Assembly (NCBI GenBank): GCA_013619155.1
Contig: JABXKT010000005.1
Span: forward strand, 19,296 to 83,295
Length of the DNA stretch: 64,000 nucleotides
Source of the DNA: Desulfobacteraceae bacterium
Lineage (GTDB): Bacteria; Desulfobacterota; Desulfobacteria; Desulfobacterales; Desulfolunaceae
Direction: 5' to 3'
Each line of letters begins with the position of its first letter. Position 1 is the stretch's first letter. Positions 1-9,000 of this stretch are shown here, in pieces. Below the pieces are notes generated by a model, which had not been told where the DNA came from, searched no databases, and worked only from the letters and a program-made list of their open reading frames with translations. A program made the translations under genes and the position numbers.

Positions 1-818
1 CCGGTTTTCAAGGCGTGGATGTCGATGGCAATATCACCACCCTGGGCCGTGGCGGTTCCGATACCTCAGCCGTGGCCATTGCTGCCTCCATCAAAGCCGA
101 TGCGTGTGAAATTTATACCGACGTGGATGGTATCTATACCACCGACCCCCGGATTTGCGACAAGGCAAGGAAACTGGACAGGATCTCCTACGATGAGATG
201 CTTGAGATGGCAAGCTTAGGGGCCAAGGTCCTTCAGATTCGTTCCGTGGGTTTTGCCAAGAAATACAATGTTCCGATTCACGTCAGATCATCTTTCAATG
301 AGGAGAAAGGGACCATGGTTGTTAACGAAGATTCCGGAATGGAGCAGTTGGTTGTCTCCGGTATCACCCTGGATAAAAACGAAGCACGTATCACTGTCAA
401 GCGGGTTCCGGATCAGCCCGGCGTCTCTGCCAAGATCTTTTCTCCCCTTGCCAAGGCGGGTATTCAGGTGGATATGATTATCCAGAATACCCGATCCGGT
501 GGAGAGACGGACCTGACCTTTACCGTGACCAAGACTGATTATAGGGAAGCCATTGATATCACCAAGGCGGTGGCGAAAGAGCTTGGGGGTAAAGAGGTGC
601 TGGTCGCCGATGATATCGCCAAGGTCTCTGTCATTGGGGTGGGCATGAAGAACCACTCTGGGGTGGCCTCCCGTATGTTTCAGTCTCTGGCCGATGAGAA
701 TATCAACATTCGCCTCATCACCACCAGTGAGATCCGTATCTCATGCGTTATCGATGAGCGCTATGCTGAACTGGCCGTGCGTATTCTTCATAATGAATTT
801 TTTAAAGATGAAGAGTAG
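1..818 (+). CDS. lysC: Aspartate kinase, 3' part (5' end outside window)
   Basis: Aspartokinase phosphorylates L-aspartate, the first step towards Lys, Thr and Met. The reading frame is open from base 3, and the first visible residues lead into [14 protein letters not shown], a conserved kinase-core motif. [14 protein letters not shown] follows, so the N-terminal part of the kinase lies off the window. The GTG at 15 is an internal codon, not a start. From about visible residue 120 onward come two ACT domains ([20 protein letters not shown] and a second copy with [17 protein letters not shown]), the usual site of feedback inhibition by Lys and/or Thr. A strong terminator follows 30 bases after the stop. 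Identity is secure; which amino acid inhibits it cannot be told. Confidence 0.96.
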   Translation, partial: GFQGVDVDGNITTLGRGGSDTSAVAIAASIKADACEIYTDVDGIYTTDPRICDKARKLDRISYDEMLEMASLGAKVLQIRSVGFAKKYNVPIHVRSSFNEEKGTMVVNEDSGMEQLVVSGITLDKNEARITVKRVPDQPGVSAKIFSPLAKAGIQVDMIIQNTRSGGETDLTFTVTKTDYREAIDITKAVAKELGGKEVLVADDIAKVSVIGVGMKNHSGVASRMFQSLADENINIRLITTSEIRISCVIDERYAELAVRILHNEFFKDEE

Positions 819-840
819 GGGTCGATAAAAAAATGGTATA

Positions 841-876
841 AAAAAAGGCCCGCCATGATGGCGGGCCTTTTTTTTA
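841..876. terminator. Bidirectional intrinsic terminator
   Basis: A perfect GC-rich hairpin (GGCCCGCCAT / ATGGCGGGCC, 847-867) is flanked by an A run on the left and a T run on the right. It can stop lysC from the left and the convergent PilZ gene from the right. Confidence 0.93.
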
Positions 877-910
877 TGCATTTGAGGGTGCCTTAAGGGG
901 GCCTCTTTTT

Positions 911-1315
911 TTAGACGGAGAGGGGGGTGGTGATGGCGTGGTCAAAGGTGACGGCAAACCCTTGTGCCTCCTCCCGAACCACGGCGCCGGAGGTTCTGAG
1001 AGATTTCCCCCTGGGCATATCGCAGGTGAGGAGGATATTTTCTCCGGCATCGGCCACATCCGGGGTGTCGATAAAGACACCGGATGTGCTGATATTCCTC
1101 GTGAACCCTGTGTAAACCTTTCCCTTGATCACATAGGTAGCCTCCCCATGGTGGTCAAGCCGCCGTGATTTTCTCTTATTCTTCACGTGGATCTTCTCCA
1201 CAAGATCGAGAAGTCCCATGATCTCATCGTGGTTCATTTTGAGGATATAGCCAATAAGACGAGCTGTGGCATCAGACATGGATGGCTTTTTTGGGGCGGG
1301 GGCTTGTTTTCGCAT
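911..1315 (-). CDS. PilZ domain protein
   Basis: A 134-residue protein whose second half looks like a PilZ domain, the family that binds cyclic di-GMP. Visible signs are a basic stretch (KNKRKSRR) and then NISTSGVFI, matching the (D/N)xSxxG element of PilZ. The basic part is not a perfect RxxxR, so ligand binding is inferred. The N-terminal 50 residues are helical and have no recognised domain. The ATG at 1315 has AGGA three bases upstream; a later ATG (codon 13) has no Shine-Dalgarno sequence. It stands alone, converging on lysC. Its target is unknown. Confidence 0.8.
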   Translation of the reverse strand: MRKQAPAPKKPSMSDATARLIGYILKMNHDEIMGLLDLVEKIHVKNKRKSRRLDHHGEATYVIKGKVYTGFTRNISTSGVFIDTPDVADAGENILLTCDMPRGKSLRTSGAVVREEAQGFAVTFDHAITTPLSV

Positions 1316-1369
1316 AGATCCTAAAGTGGCGCATAACTATTTGTGAATGGAAAAGAAATAATTCGTGCC

Positions 1370-1391
1370 TTAGATATATGTATATATCTAA
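1370..1391. repeat. AT-rich inverted repeat upstream of the PilZ gene
   Basis: TTAGATATA, a 4-base spacer, then TATATCTAA: a perfect 9-bp inverted repeat in the 194-bp gap between the PilZ gene and rbgA. It lies 55 bases upstream of the PilZ start, so it may be an operator or part of the promoter. No protein can be assigned to it. Confidence 0.4.
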
Positions 1392-1509
1392 ATGATATGG
1401 TATCTATTTGTCAATTTATTATCACTGATATTTTATCGTGGATATGGGGGGGAGGGGGCGGCGAGAGAGGCCCCTTGTTTTTTATGGCGTCTCCCTCGCG
1501 TCGTATTTT

Positions 1510-2373
1510 TTAATCGATATCTTGCTTGTCTTCGTTTTTATAATCTTCAGGCCAGTCCAGGGAGATACGGCCCAAGTCGCCGGCTTTGATCTCCTTGCAG
1601 ACAATTTCGGCGGCCTTGTGCATATCCACGATACCCCCTTTTCGCAGGCATCCTCGTTTTTTTCCAATCTCGGCCAGGAGATCCAGCCCCTCTTCGGGGA
1701 TGACTTTCAGCTTGTACCGAGCGATCACCAGATCTCGGTAGTGGGTGAGAAGATCGATGACAGCCTGGGGGGCGACCTCCAGAAAGTCCAGGGCCGTATC
1801 CCGGACGGCACCGGTGGCCCCTAAGCGGATGCCTCCTCGCCGGTCGGCTAAGTTGGGCCAGAGCACGCCGGGGGTGTCGGAAATGTCAAAACCCGAACGC
1901 CCCCCCTCGATACGGACATTTTGCTGGTGTTTGGTCACGGCAGGTTCATCCCCTGTCTTGGCGACTTTACGTCCGGCCAGGGTGTTGATGAAGGTGGATT
2001 TTCCCACATTGGGAATACCCACCACAAGGGCCCTGACCCCTCGCCTCAGCTCCGAAGGAGCCAGGGAGATGGCCAGGCTCTTGACCTTCTCGGCCTCTTT
2101 TTTTTTCAGGGCCTCGATGGCGATGGCGCGGACCCCTGTCTCCTTTTCCATGGTCTCGATCCAGCGTGCTGTGACTTCTGGATCAGCCAGATCTTTTTTG
2201 TTGAGGATACGGATACAGGGTTTATTGCCCCTTAGCTCCTTGAGCATGGGGTTTGAACTGGATATTGGGATGCGGGCATCAAGAACCTCGATGACCACAT
2301 CCACTTTTTGCAGTGCTTCGCGAATCTCATCGCTCGCTTTCTTCATATGGCCGGGGTACCACTGGACCGCCAT
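1510..2373 (-). CDS. rbgA: Ribosome biogenesis GTPase YlqF/RbgA
   Basis: Circularly permuted GTPase of the YlqF/RbgA family, which acts late in 50S subunit assembly. The G motifs are in permuted order: NKKD (G4, residues 58-61), then GIPNVGKST (G1, 119-127), then DTPG (G3, 167-170). The N-terminal WYPGHM signature is typical of the family. The length of 287 residues is normal. The ATG at 2373 is preceded by a strong AAGGAGG five bases upstream. It is monocistronic. The identification is firm from motif order. Confidence 0.95.
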   Translation of the reverse strand: MAVQWYPGHMKKASDEIREALQKVDVVIEVLDARIPISSSNPMLKELRGNKPCIRILNKKDLADPEVTARWIETMEKETGVRAIAIEALKKKEAEKVKSLAISLAPSELRRGVRALVVGIPNVGKSTFINTLAGRKVAKTGDEPAVTKHQQNVRIEGGRSGFDISDTPGVLWPNLADRRGGIRLGATGAVRDTALDFLEVAPQAVIDLLTHYRDLVIARYKLKVIPEEGLDLLAEIGKKRGCLRKGGIVDMHKAAEIVCKEIKAGDLGRISLDWPEDYKNEDKQDID

Positions 2374-2836
2374 ATTGCCTCCTTGCCGGTTGCGATATTA
2401 TGAACCGCAGATGCACTCTCCTGCTATTTTAGGAGGGCCATCGTGCAGAGTCTGTGCATGGTCACGGGCACCGATCTTTTTGCGGCCGGTGCCCCGTATA
2501 ATGATATGACCTTGTGATGATGCTAAAAATTAAGTGTGTTCTTCATAGCATGGGCAGGGGGATCAATGGAATGAGATTCATCGGGGAGATATTGAAATAG
2601 CCATCGCTTTGTGCCACAAATAGAAGGCCATGGTTTTGCCTCTGGGAGAGGGGGCGGTGTGAGGGCATTCATTCACACCGGATTCACCCTCGACGCGTGG
2701 TGTCGTGCCCCTTTTTGAAAGTGGGGCGGCCTTTTTTTGTGGGAATCTTCCGGGGATGGCATCGATATCTCACTCTCCAGGCAGGGGCCCCTGGCATGCC
2801 TGTAAATTTAATGTTTAAGACTGGAGCGTAGAGAGT
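2374..2836. other. Gene-free 463-bp spacer between rbgA and fdhD
   Basis: No credible gene here. It contains two perfect 8-bp inverted repeats: GGGCACCG/CGGTGCCC (2466-2494) and CGGTGTGA/TCACACCG (2655-2680). A terminator-like hairpin ahead of fdhD is listed separately. No riboswitch family was recognised; a molybdenum-cofactor riboswitch was considered because of fdhD but its conserved core is not visible. Confidence 0.6.
2707..2738 (+). terminator. Intrinsic terminator-like hairpin in the fdhD leader
   Basis: GCCCC, an 11-base loop, GGGGC, then GGCC and seven T. It points towards fdhD, whose start is 98 bases downstream. It could end an unseen upstream transcript or act as an attenuator. 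Confidence 0.6.
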
Positions 2837-3631
2837 ATGAAAAATCATCGCGTGCACCCCGTGTGTCATATGAGGTCTGGAGCCTCTACCGAGACGGCTC
2901 ACTCACTTTTGGCCGAAGAGCCCCTCTCCATAAGGGTTCAGGGCAATCCGTATACCGTGGTAATGCGAACGCCCGGTGATGAGATCGCCCATGTGGCCGG
3001 TTTTTGTCTCGGTGAGGGAATCGCCGATACCATGAATGATGTGGGGACCCTGGCCTTTTGCGACGAGGATATCAATGTAGTCACCGTGACCCTGACCCCA
3101 GAACGGAGCCAGAAGGTTCCCGAGATCCTCGATCGACGGGGGTTTATCAGTCAGACCAGTTGCGGGATCTGCGGCAAAGAGCTCATCTCCGACCTTCGTC
3201 AGGCCATTCCTTCCGTGGACGCCGCGCCCGTGACCTTCTCCTGTGTGAGCCGGGCCTTAGATGGGCTGGGAGATCATCAACCCTTAAGGGATATGACCCG
3301 GGCCTGCCATGCCGCCGCCCTCTTCGATGGCGACGGGACCCTTCTCTCCGTGGCCGAGGACGTCGGGCGCCACAACGCCCTGGACAAAGCCGTGGGCATG
3401 CTATTTCTTAAAAATCAGCTCTCCGGCGCCCATTTTCTCGTCCTCTCCTCACGCATCAGTTATGAGATGGTTCAAAAAGCGGCTCGGGCCGGTATCGCTA
3501 TCATCGCGGCGGTCTCCCGGCCCACGGCTCTGGCCGTGGAGCTCGCCCATGATCTCAATATGACCCTTTGTTCCCTATCAAGGGAAGATGGGCTCTTTAT
3601 CTACACCCACCCGGAACGCATCACAGCCTAA
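2837..3631 (+). CDS. fdhD: Formate dehydrogenase accessory sulfurtransferase FdhD
   Basis: FdhD carries sulfur from IscS to the molybdenum/tungsten bis-MGD cofactor and is needed for active formate dehydrogenase. The sulfur-transfer cysteines are in SCGICGK (Cys109 and Cys112). Other family signs are MRTPGDEIAHVAGFCLGEG near residues 43-61 and AEDVGRHNALDKAVG in the C-terminal half. Length is 264 residues, normal for the family. It stands alone between a terminator-like leader hairpin and a repeat element; the formate dehydrogenase it serves is not in this window. Confidence 0.96.
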   Translation: MKNHRVHPVCHMRSGASTETAHSLLAEEPLSIRVQGNPYTVVMRTPGDEIAHVAGFCLGEGIADTMNDVGTLAFCDEDINVVTVTLTPERSQKVPEILDRRGFISQTSCGICGKELISDLRQAIPSVDAAPVTFSCVSRALDGLGDHQPLRDMTRACHAAALFDGDGTLLSVAEDVGRHNALDKAVGMLFLKNQLSGAHFLVLSSRISYEMVQKAARAGIAIIAAVSRPTALAVELAHDLNMTLCSLSREDGLFIYTHPERITA

Positions 3632-3659
3632 GAAGAGAAAAATAGTAACGATTCAGCAC

Positions 3660-4012
3660 AAAAGAATGCCTCCGGCGGCCAGGGAATAAATTCTCTGGAT
3701 CCAAGTTTTTTGAATATGACGGGCCAAAGGCCCGTCATATCTGCTTAAAAAAACGTCTTACAGGGATGTCTGCCATCCGTTTTTGCGGTGTTTTTTGAGA
3801 AAAATACCCTGTAAGGCATCGCCTTAGGGCTCTGGCAAAAAACAGATAAACAGATCTCATAAGAATGCCGCTGTGATTTGGCCCGAGGCACGAGGGGTAA
3901 CGCGCATTCGCCTTTGATTCTTCAGTTAAATTAGCATGATTTAACGAAACCTGTTCGGCAACCTTTTCAAAAGGTTGGCTCCCGGCAGGGCCGCCGGAGG
4001 CCTCCCTTTTTG
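3660..4012. repeat. Dispersed intergenic repeat, copy 1 (13-bp terminal inverted repeats)
   Basis: The unit is bounded by GCCTCCGGCGGCC (3668-3680) and its exact inverse GGCCGCCGGAGGC (3989-4001). Inside are a small hairpin (CCAGGGAAT/ATTCTCTGG), a long perfect hairpin (12-bp arms 3714-3725 and 3729-3740, loop AAA), the ACG(T)CTTACAGG module, the GCGCATTCGCC module, and AACCTTTTCAAAAGGTT followed by GGCTCCCGGCAGG. The same modules recur at about ten other intergenic sites here. It sits between the convergent fdhD and surface-protein genes and could also serve as a terminator for both. Confidence 0.85.
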
Positions 4013-4048
4013 TATGTTTTATTTTTGCTCCGGCCCTTAAGGCATCGC

Positions 4049-5812
4049 CTAATAGATAAAGAAGATGCCGGCGCTGAAGCGCCACCCGCCGAGATCGGGG
4101 GTATTTTTTCCGAAACGATCGATGACGGAGTAGACCGTTTCGAGGATCACTCCGGCTCTGTGGTCAAAGGCCTTATCGGTGGTGAGCAGTTTGACCCCGG
4201 CGCGTCCGTGGTACCCCCCCACTCCAAAGTCCCCCTCGTCCTCCCCGTCGATGGTGATTCCCTCGCTTTTTTCCCGGTAGTACCAGTAGTCGAGCCCGCC
4301 CCCACCGAAGAGGATAACCTCGGGGGTGAGGGGTGTCTCCCAGGTGAGGGCCGCCGAGAGGGGGGCCAGGGTGAGGGTGGTCTCTGCGCCGCTCTCCCCC
4401 CCTGTGCCCGTGCGTTTTTTCCCTGTGTGTTTTTCATAACCCGCCTCCAGCCCCAGGTGGAGTCCAGAGATGAGGTGCCGCTGGTAGGAGAGGGTGAAGG
4501 TGGCCTCATCACCGTCGTAGATATCTTTGAAATGTGCATCCGAAGGGGAGTGGATGCCCCCCTTGATGGCGACGGTGTTCTCGCCTGCATGGCCTGGGAT
4601 GGGGGCCATCACGAGGAGGATGATGACCATGAGCGGCCAGAGGCTGCGGTGTTTTTTGAGACAGACACCCAGGGCGATGCCCAGAAGGATGAGGAGGCGA
4701 GAGGGGCTTATAGTGGGGCGATCCCCCGTGGCGGTGGTGACGAAACAGCCCCCGTCAAAATCGGTATCTGGGCCCAGGAGGCCTTTAATCTCTTCGACGA
4801 GGATGGCGGCGCTCTGGGATTGGGGGCTTTCATTGTCACTGATGTCCACGGCTGAGACCTCGAAGGTGTAGCGGGTGTCGAGGCTCAGTCCGGAGATGAT
4901 TACCGCCTCGGTGGGTAAGAAAATCTGGTCTTGGCCGTCGTTCAGGGTCTCGTAATGGATGCGGTAGTGCTTTAAGTCGGCCATACCCTCGTTGTTTCCG
5001 GTGACGGTAAGTTCCACCGCTTGATTTTCGAGGAGCTGAAGGGCTGGAGCATCTGGGGTATTGGGGGCCAGAGAGTCGGTGGTCGTGCCGATATCGAAGG
5101 TATCCACAACCAGTCCGGTCGATGGGGGAGAGCTCCCCAGGTCGCTGATGGCCGTCACCGTGAACCGGTAGCGAGTGGTGGCCTCAAGGCCTAAGAAGGT
5201 TGCCACCGGGGCATCTAAGAGGATGGGTGCTCCGGGGGTGATAGGGGTCGGGGTGAAGGCGTCGCCCCCCTTTTTTTCGACGGTGACGGCATAGGCGGTG
5301 ACCTCATTCTCCGTATCCGCTTGCCAGGAGAGGGTGATGGCGACATCGCTACGGCTCGTCAGGACGAGCCCTGATGGGGGTGAGGGGACGGTTCTGGCGG
5401 CCTCAGTGGTGGCGGAGGCGTTGGTGGAGAGGGCGCTCTCCGATTCCACGGTGTTTATCTTCTCAAAGGAGGCGATGGCCACATGATAGGTGGTCTCGGA
5501 GTCCAGGGAGACGCCGCTCTCTCCATCGGTCAGGGTGAAGCTCATCGTCTCACCCGAGGCGGGGGAGGAGGCGCCAAGTTCCGCGTTGGAGCGCTTGAGT
5601 GGATTATCTTTCGAGGTGACCGTGGCCGCATCGGTGCCCCAGTAAAGGGTGTACCCATCGGCATCGGCAACGGCCGTCCAGTCGACCTTGATGGTGGTGG
5701 CGCCCGGTGTGAGGGTGGGGGTCTCTGGGATGGCGGGTGCCGCTTCCGTGGGGAGGGGCATGAGAAGGATTGTGAGGAGAAAGAGGGCGTGGCCGATGAT
5801 GGATTTTTTCAT
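4049..5812 (-). CDS. Secreted fibronectin type III protein fused to an outer-membrane beta-barrel
   Basis: A 587-residue surface protein. A signal peptide (MKKSIIGHALFLLTILL...TEAA) is followed by about three fibronectin type III repeats (residues 27-350, for example YTLYWGTDA, YAVTVEKKG and YRIHYETLND). At 356 is CFVTTATG, resembling the CFI-type box that precedes C-terminal anchor helices in many deltaproteobacteria; a hydrophobic helix and basic KKHR come next. The protein does not stop there: a second signal-like helix ending in PIPGHA leads into residues 410-587, a glycine/aromatic-rich domain ending in FFIY, like small OmpW/opacity-type barrels. It looks like two secreted proteins joined in frame. 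Fibronectin repeats usually bind surfaces or polymers; the function here is unknown. Confidence 0.75.
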   Translation of the reverse strand: MKKSIIGHALFLLTILLMPLPTEAAPAIPETPTLTPGATTIKVDWTAVADADGYTLYWGTDAATVTSKDNPLKRSNAELGASSPASGETMSFTLTDGESGVSLDSETTYHVAIASFEKINTVESESALSTNASATTEAARTVPSPPSGLVLTSRSDVAITLSWQADTENEVTAYAVTVEKKGGDAFTPTPITPGAPILLDAPVATFLGLEATTRYRFTVTAISDLGSSPPSTGLVVDTFDIGTTTDSLAPNTPDAPALQLLENQAVELTVTGNNEGMADLKHYRIHYETLNDGQDQIFLPTEAVIISGLSLDTRYTFEVSAVDISDNESPQSQSAAILVEEIKGLLGPDTDFDGGCFVTTATGDRPTISPSRLLILLGIALGVCLKKHRSLWPLMVIILLVMAPIPGHAGENTVAIKGGIHSPSDAHFKDIYDGDEATFTLSYQRHLISGLHLGLEAGYEKHTGKKRTGTGGESGAETTLTLAPLSAALTWETPLTPEVILFGGGGLDYWYYREKSEGITIDGEDEGDFGVGGYHGRAGVKLLTTDKAFDHRAGVILETVYSVIDRFGKNTPDLGGWRFSAGIFFIY

Positions 5813-5999
5813 GGGGGCTCCCGGGGGTGTGTGGACGGGTTTTTTTCTGGTGTATGAGGGCCTTTTTGGCCGTGACTTTGAGATTTTACTGGCTCTTTTG
5901 CTCGGTGTCCATACTTTCTCCCGTATCAGTGGAATCGTTCATTTTGTCAATGTATCTCGCGGCCTGTTGTTTTTCGATGGAATATTAACGCCGAAGATA

Positions 6000-6041
6000 C
6001 TCTCCCATGACGGGCGGTGATCACCCCCCGCCATGGGAGAG
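6000..6041. terminator. Long hairpin after the activase gene
   Basis: CTCTCCCATG (6000-6009) pairs perfectly with CATGGGAGAG (6032-6041), with further CGGG/CCCG pairing inside. It lies just past the stop of the minus-strand activase gene. There is no T run on either side, so termination or transcript protection are both possible. Confidence 0.55.
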
Positions 6042-6050
6042 GTGTATTGG

Positions 6051-9000
6051 TCACCCAGCTTTTCGCGTCAGGTAGAACATATGGGGGGCGATCATGCGGT
6101 TGGGGGTGTTGGTGCCATCATAAAACAGGTCGATGATGGGTACGCCGCAGGTCTCCTGAATTTTCCGGAAGATGGAGGCGCTGATGACTCCCGGGCAGCA
6201 GAAGACGGGGTTGACGTGGATGACGGCTGAGACGAGGCCATGTTTAATGTAGTAGAGCATGCGGCCTAAGGAGACGGCGGTTTCACCGGCGATGAAACTG
6301 GTGAGGCCGAACGCTTCCATGAGGGCCTGGCATTCGGCCAGGGGCGGTTCGGTGGCTCCTTCCATGAGCCCATTAAAGATGGTTTCGAATTTCTCTTCGT
6401 AGCCCGTCATAGTGGCGAGAAGTTTTTCTCCGGTGTCGTTTTGTTGGGTGTCGGCAAAGATGGAGTGGACCACCAGCTCATTGTAGGAGGGGAGGAGGAC
6501 CTCGCCGCCCAGGGCTTCGGTGTGGTCGCAGATCGCTTCGTTTAAGACCTCGTTGTACTTGGCGTACATATCTCCGAGGATGCCGATGCGGGGTTTTCGC
6601 TTGGTGGGCAGGGGAAGGGCATTAAACAAGGCGCGTATATTCTCCGCTGCGGTCATGAGGGATTTGCGGTTCTGAATGTGCCAGGCGATGATGGCCTCGG
6701 CTTCATTTACGGCGTTCAGGGTGGCCCCTTGTTCGGTTTCGTAGGGGAGAAACCGAAAGCGCAGCTTGGAGAGGATGGAGCTTAAAATGGTAACTGACAG
6801 AAGTTGGGCGTTTTGCCGGGCAGAGATACCCGGCACGGCGGCCTGACCGTTGGTGTTCATAACCTTTACACCGGAAAAACTCGCCTTGTCGCACGCGGAC
6901 TTTATCAGGTTGGCGTACTGGTTGAAGTTGCAGGAGAGGCAGATGTTGGGCAGGTAGACGATGGCTTTGTCCGGGGCGAGGTCTCCCTGGGAGAGCCGCG
7001 CCACCACGGAGCCAACGATGGCGACGTTGGGCAGGCATTCACCACCGCTGGCGAAGCGGTAGCCGAGGTTCAAGGATTCGTTCTCCACGGAGAGTATCTC
7101 CGCATGATAGCCTGCGGCTTTGAACACCTCAGCCTGGAGGCGGTTGATGCGGGCATCCACCATGGGGATGAGAACGGTGTCTCCTTCATTGGGGGTGTCC
7201 GGGGTGAAGGCCTTGCGGGGGATGATGATCTCTTTCTGGCTTCTGTCTCTTCGCTCGTGGTCGGCCATAAAGGTGTCCATGGCTGCCTCAATGCGGGTGA
7301 GGTATCCCACGTCGCTGCCGTGTTCGTCCAGCTGGAGGATAAGGTAGGGTTTGCCCATCTTCTCCATGGCATCCTTGATGTGGTTCATGAGGTAGGCATC
7401 GGGGCTGCAGCGGAAGCAGGTGAGAAAGATGGGGTAGAGGCTCGGGTTTTTGCGGACGGCGTCCAGGGCGAGGAGGATCTGCTGGCCGAAGTACCAGTGC
7501 ATGTTTGCCAGGTGGTCGGGCAGGTCCTTTGGGTCGGCTGTCAACGCCATCATGGACTGGGAGACGATGTCAAACCCCATGGACTCCAGGCGCGCGGGAA
7601 TGCCCAGGTTCACTCGTTTGTCGAAGAGGGCGTAGGGGCGTCCCAGAAGGAGAATTTTAGGCTTGTTGCTCGGTGTGGCGAGTTGTTTTTCCCCTTGGGT
7701 CACCCAGGTTTTCGTCTTCTCTGCGAACGTTTTTTTTGCATCGATAAAGGCGTGGACAATGGCCTCTTCCGGCAGCTCCAGAGCCTCCGCCAGATCGGCG
7801 GCGAGCCGCTCCCCGATGACCTCATCGGTCACGTTGTTCATGCGGATGGTGGGGTGAAGAAGACGCCCATTAAAATCGATGCCGGGCAGGTTATTGATGA
7901 TGGTGGCGGCGTAGGAGGAGTAGTAGCAGAAGTAGCTGTCCGTGGTTTTGGTGCCAAAGGGCTCTTCCATGGGAAGGGTCTTAAGGAGGTTCTGCTCGCT
8001 GATGAGGCTGGGCAGGAAGATAAAGTCGACGTCGTCTCTGTCCAGGGCGGCCACCATGCCGTGGGTGAGGGCCATGGGGGTACAGAAGTCGGCGTTGATG
8101 AGTTTCATGCCGTGGGCCAGTTTTCTGGGTGTGCTCTTCTCCACAACCACGTTCAAGCCGAGGCGCTGGAAGAGATCCTTGAAGAGGGGGGTGTACTCCA
8201 CCATGAAGAGGGTCTCGGGAATGCCGATGGTTTTTCTGCCGTCGGTTTTTTGATCCTCTGTTTTAAAGATGGTTTTAAACCGCTTTTCGAGGGAGGAGAC
8301 GTTCTCCTTGGTGCCCATTTTCTTTGCGTTGTAGTCCCTTCCGCACTTAAGGCCCCAGGCACTTTTTTTCTCGCCCACTGTGTAGATGCGCAGTTCGCAT
8401 TTGTTGGTGCAGAGCTCGCAGATTTCGGTGGCGATGGTGCAGGAGAAGTCGATACCGGTAAAGGTGGTGGCGTCAAGGCTCGCTTCCTTTAGGGCCACGG
8501 CACAGCCCAAGGCACCGGTGAGGTGACAGAATTTGGAGACGAGAACTTCCTGGCCCAGCTCCCGTTCAAAACAGGCCACCAGGGCTTTGTTCCGGGCTGT
8601 GGCCCCCTGAAAGTAGACCCGCTTGCCCGGGGTACTTTTGCCCACCACCTTGGAGAGGTAGTTGTCCCGAACGCTATGGAGCACCGCTGCCATGATTTCC
8701 GTTTTTTTCCACCCTTCAGAGAGAAAGATGGTGAGGTCGCGTTCCATGTATACCGTGCAGCGATCTGAGGTGAAGGGGGCTTTGGCCCCCTCCACGATCT
8801 CAGAGATCTCTGGCAGGGTCATGTGGAGTCGTTTGGCCTGCTCTTCAATAAAGGAACCGGTGCCTGCGGCGCAGACGTAGTTCATGACAGCGTGTTTTAC
8901 TACGCCCTCTTTTAAAAGGGTGAACTTGGCGTCCTGACCACCGATTTCGATGATGGTGTCCACTTCGGGGTCCAGGAAAGTGGCCCCCTTGGCGTGGGCG

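Noticed and set aside
2374..2836. Molybdenum-cofactor riboswitch upstream of fdhD
   Set aside because: Attractive because of fdhD and the terminator-like hairpin, but the conserved core of that motif is not visible.
3668..4010. Small proteins containing KASGGPAGSQPF-like sequence, also at other sites
   Set aside because: These are translations of the dispersed repeat in several frames and orientations, not genes.
6804..8492. Long open frame on the plus strand opposite the activase gene
   Set aside because: It is the antisense shadow of a well-supported GC-rich gene, has no start signal and resembles no family.
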